Part shown: in pieces, positions 42,905 to 52,764 of the stretch
Layout of the letters: every line of letters starts with the position of its first letter
Position numbering within the stretch: position 1 is the first letter of the stretch
Source: Deinococcus sp. AJ005
GTDB taxonomy: Bacteria > Deinococcota > Deinococci > Deinococcales > Deinococcaceae
Reading direction: 5' to 3'
Length of the DNA stretch: 64,000 bases
Assembly (NCBI RefSeq): GCF_009017495.1
Contig: NZ_CP044990.1
Span: forward strand, 205,001 to 269,000
Notes under the pieces: generated by a model
What the model was told of the DNA's origin: nothing
Database searches by the model: none
What the model saw: the letters and a program-made list of their open reading frames with translations, nothing else
Program-made: the position numbers and the translations under genes

Positions 42905-45727
42905 TCAGGCCAGCGGTTCTCCGGGGAGCTTCTCCTGCGGCGCGGTGATCGGGGCTGCCGGGCGCGGGGCCAGAATCGCCACCGCCAGCAGGCTCAGGCC
43001 CGTGACCAGCACGGCGATGCCCAGACCCGCCGAGGCATTGGGGAAGTATGGGGCGTCCAGCACTGCGCCCTTGATCCCAGCCCCTGCGATCAGCACCAGC
43101 CCAGCCGTCCACAGCGTTCTGGCCCAAGAGGTTGCCCCTGCCCGGTGCGCCTGAACCGCCGTGACCAGCCCCACCGCCAGCAGCGCCAGACTGGACGCGA
43201 TCAGCCAGGGCCGCAGGTCAGCGGTTTGCGGGCTGAAGCGTACCCCCAGGGCCAGTGGCACCAGCAGGGTCCAGCCTCCCAGCCACAGGGCCTGAGCGAC
43301 GTGCGGCTGCGCTTCGGCAGTGAGCGGGAGTCCTCCAAACGGGCGGGCCAAGCCAGCGAGAAGCGTTAGCCCCCCTGCCGTGCGTGTCAGCCACCACCCG
43401 GCAGCCAGGACCAGCCCGCCTGACGCCGCCACATCAATCCGGTTCAGGTCTGCTCCGTATCCACCCGGCCAGCCGGCCATGAGCAGGCTCAGCAGAATCA
43501 GGCCGCCCAGGCCCAGCAACGTGTCCATGCGGCCCCCCCAGCTCAGGGTCAGTTTCAGCGGCGCGGTCAGCAGGGCCAGCAGCGCCAGTGCGCCGGGAAT
43601 GCCCAGCGCGGGCCACCATTGCTGCGTGGCGCGGCCCAGCGCCAGGGCCAGCAGGACCAGCGCCACGCCCTCAGTAAGCTGGCGCGGCGCGACTTCGGTA
43701 AAGGTGCGTGGCGTGGCCCGCAGCAGCGCTGCACCTGCCAGCAGGGCCACCACGACGCCCAGAACCAGCAGCGCCGGCGTCTGAGGGACGTCCGTGTTGA
43801 AGACCAGCAACAGGCTGCCCAGCGTGACTAGGGGCGCGGCCATCCAGAAGGGGACTGTGTTTCCTGTCCCGCCTGCCCTGCGTGTCCACAGCAGCGCCGC
43901 CGCCAGCAGCACTCCGCCCGCCAGCACTCCTATTCCGGCAGCCAGCAGGGCCAGGACCAGCACGGCGCTGCACAGCGCAGCCAGCAGGGTCGGCGTCCGG
44001 TGGGGACGGAGGCGGCGGACCTCGCCCTTTTCCTGCGCTGCCCCGCTGACCTGTTTCGGTGGGCGGGCTGCGGTGACCCAGGCGTCCCGGCCCAGTCGCC
44101 ACGCGGCCAGCAGACCCAGTGCGGCGGGGGCAGCTCCCAGCAGCGCTCTACCCAGATCATCTGGGCGGGCGAGATACACCATTTCTCCTAGCGAGAGGCC
44201 CAGCGTCAGGCCCATGCCCCACAGCGCCGTGATTCCCAGGCCCAGCGCCCCCACCCGTAGCCAGAAACGGCTGCGCCCGTACAGGCCCACCAGCAGCAGG
44301 GCCGCCGCCACGCTTGCCAGCGCCACAGGCTCAGTGCGCGCGCCCAGCACGCTCAGCGCCAGCGCCCCGGCCACCCCTGTCGCCCCGGCGGTCAGGCTGC
44401 CAGCCACCGCGCCTGCCAGTGGCGAGTCCTGTGCTGTTCGGCGGCTCCAGGCCAGTCGGGCCGCCACCAGCAGTGCGGCCAGGATGATCAGAGAGAGGGC
44501 CAGCGCTCCTGCCTTCAGTCCATTTTCTCCTGCTACCGCACCCACTGCCGCCGCCACCAGCACCTGCGGGGTCAATACTGCCCACGCCGCGCCCAGGGCC
44601 ACACCATCGGCGCGGTCTGCTCCTGCGTCCCTGTCCGAATCCTGGCGCAACCGGGTGAGCAATGCCAGCGGCACACTCAGGGCCAGCAGACCGAAGGCCA
44701 GCCAGGGCAGTAGGCTCAGGGGTCCGTCGGTAAGTTGCAGCGCGGACGCCAGTTCCTGCGTTCTGGAAGGTAGATTGTCCGCCACATGGCTCTGCGAGGC
44801 CACGAACCAACCCACGGGGACCGCGCCTGCTGCTGCAAGCGTGAGGGTCAGGGCCGCGCGGCGGGAGGCGGGAGCGTCAGGGCTGACTTCTCCATCCTGT
44901 GCCTTTTCAAAATTTGCCTCTTCAACAGCGGCGTCCTGACCCGCGCGGCCCTGCCAGACCGCCACCGCCGCGAGCAACAGGACTGCGCCCGCCGCCGGGA
45001 TGGACCAGCGGCCCAGATCGTCGGTGAGCATCCAGGTACTCAGGGCCGCGCCGCCTACCGCCAGCGCCCCCAGAAGCAGTTCGCGGCGGCGCAGGGCGTC
45101 CAGCAGCAGCGCCGCGCTCAGACCCAGCAGGCCCAGCATCACCGCTCCCGGTCCCCAGTCGCCGGGCAACCGCTGGGACAGGCTGCCCACGCCCAGCGCC
45201 GCCACGCCGTAGCCCAGCCCGCGCAGGGCACCGGACACCGGCCACGGCACCCGCCGCGCGTTGAAGTACAGCAGCCCGCCGAAGGCGAAGACCGCCACCA
45301 GCAGCGTCCACGCTGGAGCGCCCAGCGCCCGCAGCGTAAAGGCCAGGCCGCCCAGCACCAGCACCCCGCCGATCAGGCTGATGCGCGCCCGGCTGAATTG
45401 CGGCCCCCACAGCGACGGCCCGCGCGGTCTGGGCGGTGCTGGCGGCGTGGCAAGTGGCGGGGCTGGAATTGCTGGTGTGGGTTGATCTTCCGGCCAGATG
45501 GGCGCGGCAACCTGGGGAACAGATGTGGCGTGTGGCGTGTGGTTGGCAGCAACCTCTGTCTCTGTTTCAGTCGGCGCTGGAGACGTTTGGAAGCGCGAGG
45601 TCCGCAACTCGGTTTCCAGCACTTCCAGGCGCTGGGCCAGGAACCGGGTCTGCTGTCGCGCCTTCCCCGCGCGGGACAGGGCCACGAACGACAAGATCAG
45701 CGCCAGAACGGCCAGCAGTTCAAACAT
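42905..45727 (-). CDS. DUF2339-family polytopic membrane protein
   Basis: The 940-residue protein has an N-terminal membrane anchor (FELLAVLALILSFVALS), a coiled-coil/proline-rich segment to about residue 125, then over twenty hydrophobic segments. The block ISLIGGVLVLGGLAFTLRALG is the DUF2339 signature. The family's function is unknown. ATG 45727 is chosen because the anchor begins there and TAAGCT plus GGAG lie just upstream; the 13 upstream residues look non-coding. The coding strand is extremely Leu/Ala/Gly rich, which creates long spurious frames opposite. Confidence 0.85.
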   Translation of the reverse strand: MFELLAVLALILSFVALSRAGKARQQTRFLAQRLEVLETELRTSRFQTSPAPTETETEVAANHTPHATSVPQVAAPIWPEDQPTPAIPAPPLATPPAPPRPRGPSLWGPQFSRARISLIGGVLVLGGLAFTLRALGAPAWTLLVAVFAFGGLLYFNARRVPWPVSGALRGLGYGVAALGVGSLSQRLPGDWGPGAVMLGLLGLSAALLLDALRRRELLLGALAVGGAALSTWMLTDDLGRWSIPAAGAVLLLAAVAVWQGRAGQDAAVEEANFEKAQDGEVSPDAPASRRAALTLTLAAAGAVPVGWFVASQSHVADNLPSRTQELASALQLTDGPLSLLPWLAFGLLALSVPLALLTRLRQDSDRDAGADRADGVALGAAWAVLTPQVLVAAAVGAVAGENGLKAGALALSLIILAALLVAARLAWSRRTAQDSPLAGAVAGSLTAGATGVAGALALSVLGARTEPVALASVAAALLLVGLYGRSRFWLRVGALGLGITALWGMGLTLGLSLGEMVYLARPDDLGRALLGAAPAALGLLAAWRLGRDAWVTAARPPKQVSGAAQEKGEVRRLRPHRTPTLLAALCSAVLVLALLAAGIGVLAGGVLLAAALLWTRRAGGTGNTVPFWMAAPLVTLGSLLLVFNTDVPQTPALLVLGVVVALLAGAALLRATPRTFTEVAPRQLTEGVALVLLALALGRATQQWWPALGIPGALALLALLTAPLKLTLSWGGRMDTLLGLGGLILLSLLMAGWPGGYGADLNRIDVAASGGLVLAAGWWLTRTAGGLTLLAGLARPFGGLPLTAEAQPHVAQALWLGGWTLLVPLALGVRFSPQTADLRPWLIASSLALLAVGLVTAVQAHRAGATSWARTLWTAGLVLIAGAGIKGAVLDAPYFPNASAGLGIAVLVTGLSLLAVAILAPRPAAPITAPQEKLPGEPLA

Positions 45728-45732
45728 GCTCC

Positions 45733-45738
45733 AGCTTA
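45733..45738 (-). promoter_or_regulatory. -10 box TAAGCT of the DUF2339 gene
   Basis: The box is 5 bases from the ATG at 45727; the spacer GGAGC could also act as a Shine-Dalgarno site. Confidence 0.4.
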
Positions 45739-45813
45739 CGCGCCAGTCCGGGGCGTAACAGCGCAATTGGAAGCGGGTTCAAAACAGTTCTTCCCGAACG
45801 CAGTTGTGCCGCT

Positions 45814-45942
45814 CTAAAGCAGTTGTCATTAAAAGACCATCTTAATGACCGAGCGGAGCGAGTGGCTTTTACTCAGCAGGACACAGAATGGAGTCGCCGG
45901 AAGGCTTTTGTTCCGGCGACGTAATTCGGGGAACTGCTCTAG
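45814..45942. repeat. 129-bp MITE-like element with 11-bp terminal inverted repeats
   Basis: The ends CTAAAGCAGTT (45814-45824) and AACTGCTCTAG (45932-45942) are inverted copies with one mismatch. Inside are two more hairpins: TCATTAA/TTAATGA (45826-45832 with 45842-45848) and GTCGCCGGAA/TTCCGGCGAC (45893-45902 with 45911-45920). It is non-coding and its right end contains the stop codon of the Fur-family gene. The hairpins may also end transcription. Confidence 0.55.
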
Positions 45943-46337
45943 CTGACTTTTTCGGGCTGACAGTCCGGGCAAACCCCGATAAATTCCAGCCGCACGTCGG
46001 TCACCTGAAACCCGGCGGGCAGCGCGGCGGCAGGCAGTTGGGGCAGTTCGCCTGCGTCCACATCAAAGACCGCGCCGCAGCCCCGGCAAACGGCGTGGTG
46101 GTGGTCCTCGCCTGCGCGCTTGTAGTCGTAACGGGTGGCCTGTCCGGCGCGTTCTAGCGTGACCACCACGCCGCCCGCAACCAGGGAGTCCAGCGTGCGG
46201 TACACGGTTCCCAGGCTCAGGCTGGGCAGGCTCTGGCGCACCTGTGCGTGAATCCAGGCCGCGTCCGGGTGAGACCGCGCCGCCCGCAGCACCTCAATCA
46301 CTGCCGCCCGCTGCTTGGTCTGCCGCACCATCGTCAT
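45939..46337 (-). CDS. Fur-family metal-dependent transcriptional repressor
   Basis: The 132-residue protein has the Fur layout: winged helix (about 1-80, recognition region LSLGTVYRTLDSLV), then the metal-binding HHHAVCRGCGAVFDVD (about 86-101) and a second Cys pair CPDC (about 124-127) that completes a structural zinc site. It could be Fur, PerR, Mur or Zur; the sequence alone does not decide. It faces birA across a 119-base divergent region. TAGACT lies 6 bases before the ATG, so the mRNA is leaderless. The last codons lie at the edge of a repeat. Confidence 0.9.
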   Translation of the reverse strand: MTMVRQTKQRAAVIEVLRAARSHPDAAWIHAQVRQSLPSLSLGTVYRTLDSLVAGGVVVTLERAGQATRYDYKRAGEDHHHAVCRGCGAVFDVDAGELPQLPAAALPAGFQVTDVRLEFIGVCPDCQPEKVS

Positions 46338-46343
46338 GTAGGC

Positions 46344-46349
46344 AGTCTA
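46344..46349 (-). promoter_or_regulatory. -10 box TAGACT, leaderless fur-like gene
   Basis: The box is 6 bases from the ATG at 46337. Confidence 0.65.
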
Positions 46350-46416
46350 GCAAAGGTGTTCTAGGTAAAAATGGAAGCTTGGGCGGCGCGGCGTTCCTAT
46401 TCCTCTGGCTACCCCC

Positions 46417-46446
46417 TTGCATTTCGTTCACCCAAACCCGTAGAAC
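46417..46446 (+). promoter_or_regulatory. birA promoter (TTGCAT - 18 bp - TAGAAC)
   Basis: A -35/-10 pair with 18-bp spacing ends 10 bases before the birA ATG; the leader would be very short. Confidence 0.5.
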
Positions 46447-46456
46447 ACTGAACGAG

Positions 46457-47413
46457 ATGTCATCTGCCTCAACTTCTGGCCGCCTGCTGGACCTCCTGAC
46501 CGACACCCCCCAGTCCGGGGAGATGCTGGCCGGGCGGCTGGGCGTGGGCCGCGTGACCGTGAACACGCTGGCCCACGGGTTGCAGGAGGACGGCATTCCG
46601 TTGCAGATCACCCGTGCCGGATATGCCCTGACCCCTGGCACGCCCGCGTCGGGGCTGGTGCGCCGGACCGGGACTCTAGGCATGGCCCTGCGTTACCGGG
46701 GAACCGTGGGTAGCACCCAGGATGAGGCCCGCGCCTGGGCTGATGACGCGGCGGACCCCGCCCCGCACGGCGCGGTGGTGGTGGCTGAGCGCCAGACCGG
46801 CGGGCGCGGACGGCGCGGGCGTGCGTGGACCCCCATCCCCGGAGGCCTGACCTTCAGCGTGCTGCTGGGCGGCGGGGGAGAGGACGGCTGGCCTCCGCTG
46901 ACCCTGCCCGAACTGGCGTTAATGCCGCTGGCGGCGGGTGTGGCGGTGCAGGCGGCCTGCGGGGTTGGCGGCCTGAAATGGCCCAATGATCTGCTTGCGC
47001 CGGATGGTCGCAAACTGGCCGGAATTCTGCTGGAGGCCGATCTGCGCGGCGAGGAAGCCCGGCGCGCGGTGCTGGGCATCGGCCTGAACGTCTCTGATGC
47101 CCCGGCTGGTGCGGCCCACTTGAGCGAACTGCGCCCCGAGGTGACCCGAGCGGGGGTGCTGGGTGACATCCTTTCCCAGCTTGATCACTGGCTGCGCGCC
47201 CCGCCCGCCGAGATTCTGGACGCCTGGGCGCGGGTCAGCGTGACCCTGGGCCGCCCGGTGCGCGTGCAGACGCCGCGCGGCCCGCTGGAGGGCGTGGCCG
47301 AACGCCTGGATGCGGGCGGCAGCCTGATCGTCCAGACCCCGGACGGCCCGCACACCGTCAGCGCCGGGGACGTGGAACTGATCGGCGCACTGAACGGTGG
47401 CCCTGCCCCGTAA
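46457..47413 (+). CDS. birA: Biotin-[acetyl-CoA-carboxylase] ligase, bifunctional BirA type
   Basis: The 318-residue protein has an N-terminal winged-helix region (LLDLLTDTPQSGEMLAGRL, about residues 8-65), a catalytic domain with the biotinyl-AMP loop RQTGGRGRRGRAW (about 113-125) and KWPNDLL (about 174), and a C-terminal SH3-like domain (about 265-312). It attaches biotin to carboxylases, and the helix-turn-helix suggests it also represses biotin genes. It is followed 48 bases later by bioY, a natural target or partner. ATG 46457 starts the winged helix. Confidence 0.93.
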   Translation: MSSASTSGRLLDLLTDTPQSGEMLAGRLGVGRVTVNTLAHGLQEDGIPLQITRAGYALTPGTPASGLVRRTGTLGMALRYRGTVGSTQDEARAWADDAADPAPHGAVVVAERQTGGRGRRGRAWTPIPGGLTFSVLLGGGGEDGWPPLTLPELALMPLAAGVAVQAACGVGGLKWPNDLLAPDGRKLAGILLEADLRGEEARRAVLGIGLNVSDAPAGAAHLSELRPEVTRAGVLGDILSQLDHWLRAPPAEILDAWARVSVTLGRPVRVQTPRGPLEGVAERLDAGGSLIVQTPDGPHTVSAGDVELIGALNGGPAP

Positions 47414-47461
47414 TCCTTCCGATCCCTGAACATTGCCCCCGCCCCCTCTCAAGGAGATCCT

Positions 47462-48040
47462 ATGACCCAGATCACCCACCCCACCCTCGCCCGTACCCTG
47501 GCCCCCGCCCCCAGCCTGACCCGTGACCTGCTGCTGATCGCGGGGGGCGCGGCCCTGATCGCCTTGCTGGCACAGGCCGAACTGCCCCTCAAGCCCGTGC
47601 CCGTGACCCTGCAAACGCTGGGCGTGTTGCTCGTGGGCGCGGCGCTGGGTTGGAAGCGGGCCTTCGCGGCGCTGGCGCTGTATCTGGCGGTAGGAGCAGT
47701 GGGCCTGCCCGTGTTCGCGGGAGGCGTCGGCAGCGTTGCCAAGTTCGTCGGACCCACGGGCGGCTTTCTGCTGGCCTTCCCCTTTGCCGCTGCGCTAGTG
47801 GGTTTTCTGGTGGAACGCTTCGCGCTGGACCGCCGCCCCGCTGGCACCGTGCTGGCGATGCTGGCGGGCAGCGCTGTGATCTACGCGCTGGGCCTCCTGT
47901 GGCTGGGCGTGGTCACGGGCCTGAGCGGGCAGCCGCTGCTGGGCGCAGGTCTGCTGCCCTTCCTGCCCGGCGACGCCCTGAAGCTGGGGCTGGCCGCGCT
48001 GCTGCTGCCGGGAGCCTGGGCGCTGGTGGGCCGCCGCTAA
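47462..48040 (+). CDS. bioY: Biotin transporter substrate-binding S component BioY
   Basis: The 192-residue protein has six membrane segments and the BioY signature [20 protein letters not shown] (about 41-60), [14 protein letters not shown] and the C-terminal [16 protein letters not shown]. It captures biotin in the cytoplasmic membrane, either alone or with an ECF module; no EcfA/T genes are in the window. AAGGAG precedes the ATG. It lies behind birA in one unit, followed by a strong terminator. Confidence 0.95.
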   Translation: MTQITHPTLARTLAPAPSLTRDLLLIAGGAALIALLAQAELPLKPVPVTLQTLGVLLVGAALGWKRAFAALALYLAVGAVGLPVFAGGVGSVAKFVGPTGGFLLAFPFAAALVGFLVERFALDRRPAGTVLAMLAGSAVIYALGLLWLGVVTGLSGQPLLGAGLLPFLPGDALKLGLAALLLPGAWALVGRR

Positions 48041-48061
48041 ACGCCGGGACCTCTTTTTCAG

Positions 48062-48109
48062 GCGTGTGCCACTGGAGAGCCTCTGCTCCGGTGGCACACG
48101 CTCTTTTTG
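48062..48109 (+). terminator. Rho-independent terminator of birA-bioY
   Basis: An 11-bp stem (48062-48072 with 48091-48101), extended by 5 more pairs, is followed by CTCTTTTT. Confidence 0.88.
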
Positions 48110-48183
48110 CGTTGGTTTTCGCCGTGACTGGAAGCTGGCCGTAACAGCATTCATGAAGTCTTTCCCGCCTCATCCAGCCGCGC

Positions 48184-48189
48184 TATGCT
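48184..48189 (+). promoter_or_regulatory. Possible -10 box TATGCT of the pfkB-mltG unit
   Basis: The box is 11 bases before the ATG at 48201. Confidence 0.4.
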
Positions 48190-48200
48190 GCGCCGCAGTC

Positions 48201-49205
48201 ATGATTGAACGAAAGCCTCTGGTGTCGCTGGGCGACCTGAACTGGGATGTGCTGGCCAAGCCCGACACCATGCTGCTCTCCGGCGGCGACACCACCGGGC
48301 GGCTGGAACTGTCGGGCGGCGGCAGCGCGGCCAATCTGGCGGTGTGGGCGCGGCGGTGCGGCTATCCGTCCACCTTCGTGGGCAAGATTGGCCGGGACCG
48401 CTTCGGCGAACTGGCCACTGCCGAGCTTCAGGCCGAGGGTGTGGAGACCGAGCTGATCCTCAGCACCGAGCATCCCACCGGGGTGGTGCTGGCCCTGATT
48501 GACCGCCGGGGCCAGCGGGCCATGCTGACCGGGCAGGGGGCGGACTGGGAACTGCTGCCCGCCGAATTGCCGGAGGGTGTGCTGCGGGCGGCGGGTCACC
48601 TGCACCTCACCGCCTGGAGCCTGTTCCGCGATCCTCCGCGCGCCGCAGCGCTGGCGGCAGCTCTGCTGTCCAAGTCCTCCAGAACGGGGGAGGGCAACGC
48701 CACCCTGAGCCTGGACCCTGGCAGCTTCCAGATGATCCAGCAGATGGGCCGCGAGAACTTCCTGGACATCGTGGACCATGTGCCCTTTGACCTGCTGTTC
48801 CCCAACGATGACGAGGCCCGCGCCATGAGCGGCTGCGCCCACTCCGCCGACGCGCTGAGCTGGCTGCGCGAGCGTTACCCACACGCGCTGGTGGTCCTGA
48901 AGATGGACGCAGACGGCGCACTCATTGAAGGACCGGACCAGCCCCGCGTGGCGGTGGCCGCCACCCCCGACACCCTGATTGACGCCACCGGGGCTGGGGA
49001 CGCTTTCGGCGGCGCATTCCTGGCGGGCTGGCTGGCCCACCGCAACGCAGAAAAGGCTGCTCGACTGGCCGTCGAGGTGGGCGGCTGGGTGGTCTCCCGC
49101 TTCGGGGCACGCCCCCCCGCCGACGCTGAACTGGCGGCCCGGCTGGCCCGGCATCCGCTAGAGGCCGCGCCTCCTCAGTCCGCGCGGGCCGGGGCGAGCC
49201 TGTGA
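48201..49205 (+). CDS. PfkB-family carbohydrate kinase
   Basis: The 334-residue protein has both PfkB signatures: [16 protein letters not shown] (about 34-49) with [11 protein letters not shown], and the C-terminal [20 protein letters not shown] (about 262-281) with the catalytic Asp. It phosphorylates a sugar or nucleoside, substrate unknown. The ATG at 48201 begins the first beta strand; upstream frame is terminator sequence. Its stop overlaps the GTG of mltG (GTGA). Confidence 0.9.
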   Translation: MIERKPLVSLGDLNWDVLAKPDTMLLSGGDTTGRLELSGGGSAANLAVWARRCGYPSTFVGKIGRDRFGELATAELQAEGVETELILSTEHPTGVVLALIDRRGQRAMLTGQGADWELLPAELPEGVLRAAGHLHLTAWSLFRDPPRAAALAAALLSKSSRTGEGNATLSLDPGSFQMIQQMGRENFLDIVDHVPFDLLFPNDDEARAMSGCAHSADALSWLRERYPHALVVLKMDADGALIEGPDQPRVAVAATPDTLIDATGAGDAFGGAFLAGWLAHRNAEKAARLAVEVGGWVVSRFGARPPADAELAARLARHPLEAAPPQSARAGASL

Positions 49206-50233
49206 CCCGGCTGCGTGGGGGCCGTGCCCCAGTCTGGACCAGGGTTCTGCTGATTCTGCTGGTGTTGCTACTGCTGGCGGCGCTGGGCGCGTTTCTGTAT
49301 GTCCGTAACCTGACTGCGCCTGCCGGGGGCGCGGCCTACACGCTGGAGGTCAAACCCGGCGACACGCTGGCGGCGGTGGCCCGTGAATTGCAAGGGAAGA
49401 AGATCATCAAGAGTGCCGACGCCCTGCGCTTCGTGATGCGCCAGAACGGTACGGCGGGCAGTCTCAAGGAAGGGATGTACGATCTGGACGGCTCCCTGAG
49501 CGTGCAGGGGGTGGCCGAGAAGCTGGCGGGTCAGGCGCGCATTCCGGTGATCAACGTGACCGTCCCCGAGGGCAAGCGCATCAAGGATCTCCCGGCCATC
49601 TTCCAGAAGGCGGGCTATGACGGCGCGGCCATTCTGGCGGCCCTCAAAGACCCCAGTCTGAGCAAGTACGCCGCCGATACGCAGAAGAATCTGGAAGGGT
49701 TCGTCTTCCCGGCCACCTACGAATTCCGGCCCAAAGAAACGCCCCGCAAGATCGTGGAAACGATGGTGGCCCGCATGAACGACGAGTTCACGCCCGAACG
49801 GATTGCCAAAGCAAAGGCGCTGGACCTGAGCGTGCGCGACTGGGTAATCCTGGCCAGCATGGTGCAGGCCGAGGCTGCCAACGATCTGGAAATGCCCATC
49901 GTGGCCGGGGTGTTCCTCAACCGCATCAAGGACGGGATTGCGCTGGGCAGCGATCCCACCGTGGCTTACGGGCTGGGCAAGGACCTGCCGGACCTGGACC
50001 GTTCGGCGGGGGATTTCACCACGGACACGCCGTACAGCACCTATACCCGTATGGGCCTGCCCGCCGGACCCATCAACAATCCCGGTCAGGCCGCCTTGCA
50101 AAGTGTCCTGAACGCCAACCTCAAGCTGGCCGATGGACGTGACGCGCTGTACTTTCTGCATGCGCCGAACGGCAAGATTTACGTGAACCACACCTATGCT
50201 GAACACCTGCGTGACAACGAGCGGTATCGGTGA
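49202..50233 (+). CDS. mltG: Endolytic transglycosylase MltG
   Basis: The 343-residue protein has one N-terminal membrane anchor (about residues 15-36), a LysM-like region ([18 protein letters not shown], about 46-63) and the YceG/MltG catalytic domain with [28 protein letters not shown] (the first Glu of the usual VEKE is Gln, the second is kept), [12 protein letters not shown] and [10 protein letters not shown]. It cuts nascent glycan strands at the outer face of the membrane and sets their length. It is of normal length and coupled to the PfkB-type gene by GTGA. Confidence 0.93.
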   Translation: MTRLRGGRAPVWTRVLLILLVLLLLAALGAFLYVRNLTAPAGGAAYTLEVKPGDTLAAVARELQGKKIIKSADALRFVMRQNGTAGSLKEGMYDLDGSLSVQGVAEKLAGQARIPVINVTVPEGKRIKDLPAIFQKAGYDGAAILAALKDPSLSKYAADTQKNLEGFVFPATYEFRPKETPRKIVETMVARMNDEFTPERIAKAKALDLSVRDWVILASMVQAEAANDLEMPIVAGVFLNRIKDGIALGSDPTVAYGLGKDLPDLDRSAGDFTTDTPYSTYTRMGLPAGPINNPGQAALQSVLNANLKLADGRDALYFLHAPNGKIYVNHTYAEHLRDNERYR

Positions 50234-50748
50234 AGCAGTGGGCTGGGGCGGCGTCTAGAAAATCTGAAGGTCAACTGGTCAGTATTGGGGTTAAACAACT
50301 CTGATCAACAGTTCGGGCAGTTGCTGAAGCCGGGCGAGGATCACGTAGCAGACGCGGTGGTTTCAACTTTTCCCCTTGAGTGGGAAGACAGGGCAGGGGC
50401 GAAAAGAACCGCCATTCCAGGGTTACTTCTCGGGTGCTGCTTTACTTTCTGGCACTCCGGGAAGGTGCTGGAGTGTTCATCCATATCGCGAAACCCATAG
50501 AGACTGGATTCGTCCCAGTCGTCACACAAAAAGTAGCCGATCAGTATTTTTCAGGCGGAAAGCGAAGCCGCGCCGAGAGGGCAATTCCGCGTTTTGGAGG
50601 GTTTCTATCTCCCTCCCTCGCGCGTCAACCACAGGGGCGTTCATGGGTCGTTCAGGGGTGGGCTGTCATGCTCTGTTCAGCTTCAACCTGAACCACCAAC
50701 GGCGCGTCGTTTGTCCTCCCGCCTCACTTCTGCTTCTGGAGGTTGACC
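50234..50748. other. Intergenic region before the PKD lipoprotein
   Basis: This 515-base stretch has no convincing gene or RNA. It contains a short inverted repeat TTCCC...GGGAA near 50370-50390 and a GC-rich segment near 50547-50630 (GGCGGAAAGCGAAGCCGC) that may be a repeat remnant. Confidence 0.4.
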
Positions 50749-52521
50749 ATGTACAGGAACCGTCTTTCTGTGGGCCTCGGCATTCTTCTCTCGGCGGCGC
50801 TGCTGGGCTGTGGCAACCACAATATCGGCACGCCCACCCCCACCCCCACCAACGTCGCGCCCGTGGCGGCCTTTGCCCTGACCGGCGATGCTTTCACGGC
50901 CAGTGGGGCCTCCGCCTTCAAGACCGTGAAACTGGACGCCACCACCTCCAGCGATCCCAACGGCGACGCCCTGACCTACCGCTGGGATCTGGGAGACGGC
51001 AACACGGCCACTGGCCCGGTCGTTTCCACCAGTTACCCGGGCGGGGCGTTCACGGTGAAGCTCACGGTGACGGACCCCGGCGGCCTGAGCAACGCGGCCA
51101 CCCAGACCCGGACCTACACCCAGGCCGCCGCGACAGGCAGCGCTGATGTGAAAGTCAAGGTCGTGGACACGGGCGGAACCCCCCTGAGCGGCGTGGTCGT
51201 CACGCTGTCGGGCAACGTGGGCACCACCGACGCGCTGGGGGTCGCGCAGGTCAGCGGCGATACGGGCCGCCTCAGCCTGCTGAAAGTGGCGCGGGCCGGA
51301 TTCATGACGCAGACGGTTCAGACCGAACTGAAGACTGGAGCGGCGAACGCCACCATCCAGGTCACTCTGCGCCCCCTGGAAACGGTTCAGACCCTGAACG
51401 CAGCCACGGGCGGAACCCTCAGCGCCGGGAGTGGCGCAAGCGTCACCGTGCCTGCCAACGCGTTCGTGGACAGCAGCGGCAACGCGGTCACAGGAATGGT
51501 TCAGGCCATGCTGACGCCCATCACAGGCGCAGATGTGACCTTCCCCGGCCACGGTGAGGCCCTGTCGGCGGCGGGAACGCGTGCCAACCTCTTTAGCTAC
51601 GGCATGCTGGACGTGCAGTTTGCCCAGGGAACGCAGAAGCTTCAGCTTGCGCCGGGCAAGACCGCGCAGTTGCTGCTGGACCTGAATGCCAGCAAGCACC
51701 CGGACGGCAGCCCCATTAACGTGGGTGACAGCATTCCGACATGGTGGTTTAACGGTCAGGTAGGGCTGTGGATAGAGGAAAGTGCGGGTCAGGTGATAGC
51801 CAGCGCGACTGCGGCCAGCGGCAAGGCCCTGAAGATGACCGTCAACCACTTCACCACCTGGAACTGGGACGCCGTGTACAACGGAAGCAGCACGACCCTA
51901 GCCGTGAAATGCATGCACCTGGATGGCGGCGGCAACCCCACGGTGGCGCTGGCGGTGGGGGAGACGTGCCACCTGACCGGATTCATTCAACTGCCGGGCA
52001 GCAATGGGATGGCGCAGGTCTGGCACGACAGTTATATCGACTCCACTGGCGTCACCGCCATGGGCATCCCCACCGGAATGGTGGTCACGCTGACGGGAAC
52101 GGCGAATGGCATGAGTGGCGCGGCCACCACCACCACGGGCAGCTTTCCCACGCTGGCCAGCCCCCTGATCATTCCGCTCAATACCGTGTTTATCGCGCCG
52201 CCGCCCAGTAACACGCTCGCCTTCCTGACCCCCGTTGTCAGCGTCACCGACAGCACTGGCGCATTGATGGTCAACGCAGACAACACCCTCACAGTTCCTC
52301 CCGGCAGCACGCCGACGTTCACCCTCACCAAGAGCGGCATCCCGCAACCCTTTAGCCCCTGCAATTTCGCCAGCCTCGTGCTGCCCTGCTTGCAGAGTGC
52401 TACAGAGACCACGCTTGGGCAGATGCACGTTTCCGTGGTCCTGAGCGGCAATCCCGCCACCTACGCGCTGACCGCCACGCTCGGCGCGCAAACGGCCAGT
52501 TACACCATCAGCGTTTACTGA
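50749..52521 (+). CDS. Lipoprotein with PKD domain and carboxypeptidase-regulatory-like domain
   Basis: The 590-residue precursor has a lipoprotein signal peptide ending in the lipobox LLGC (Cys about 21). A Pro/Thr linker leads into a PKD domain (LDATTSSDPNGDALTYRWDL, about 65-85, ending LTVTDPGGLS), then a regulatory-like beta domain (DVKVKVVDTGGTPLSGVVV, about 135-153) and a long beta-rich region of unknown type (about 210-590). It is a surface-exposed lipoprotein, perhaps involved in adhesion or wall interaction. GGAGG lies about 8 bases before ATG 50749; no enzyme motif is seen. Confidence 0.82.
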   Translation: MYRNRLSVGLGILLSAALLGCGNHNIGTPTPTPTNVAPVAAFALTGDAFTASGASAFKTVKLDATTSSDPNGDALTYRWDLGDGNTATGPVVSTSYPGGAFTVKLTVTDPGGLSNAATQTRTYTQAAATGSADVKVKVVDTGGTPLSGVVVTLSGNVGTTDALGVAQVSGDTGRLSLLKVARAGFMTQTVQTELKTGAANATIQVTLRPLETVQTLNAATGGTLSAGSGASVTVPANAFVDSSGNAVTGMVQAMLTPITGADVTFPGHGEALSAAGTRANLFSYGMLDVQFAQGTQKLQLAPGKTAQLLLDLNASKHPDGSPINVGDSIPTWWFNGQVGLWIEESAGQVIASATAASGKALKMTVNHFTTWNWDAVYNGSSTTLAVKCMHLDGGGNPTVALAVGETCHLTGFIQLPGSNGMAQVWHDSYIDSTGVTAMGIPTGMVVTLTGTANGMSGAATTTTGSFPTLASPLIIPLNTVFIAPPPSNTLAFLTPVVSVTDSTGALMVNADNTLTVPPGSTPTFTLTKSGIPQPFSPCNFASLVLPCLQSATETTLGQMHVSVVLSGNPATYALTATLGAQTASYTISVY

Positions 52522-52751
52522 AGCAGGGGGTTCCAATTCTACCCTGAAAGCCGTTCCAGACCGCCTGGATATCTTCGCCCTCCTGCAAAACTGCGGCTAT
52601 AGCGCCCCCTGACGTTGTGGCCGCGATTTGCCGTCTCGCATACCTGGAAATGGGTGCTGGACGTGGGCCAGACGGCCATCCGTATCGGCACGCCAGCAAC
52701 TCTCACCCAAATTGACAAGATCGTCTGAAATGCAGAGACTGTTGCGCCGCC

Positions 52752-52757
52752 TACACT
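52752..52757 (+). promoter_or_regulatory. -10 box TACACT, leaderless 66-residue gene
   Basis: The box is 7 bases before the ATG at 52765. Confidence 0.6.
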
Positions 52758-52764
52758 CTGGGCT

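Noticed and set aside
49850..49890. Apparent loss of a catalytic Glu in MltG (VQAEA in place of VEKEA)
   Set aside because: The second Glu, the one kept across related sequences I know, is present; the Gln at the first position occurs in other family members, so this is not evidence of an inactive enzyme.
50285..50691. Short open frames before the PKD lipoprotein
   Set aside because: No promoter or Shine-Dalgarno support, atypical composition, no recognisable protein feature.
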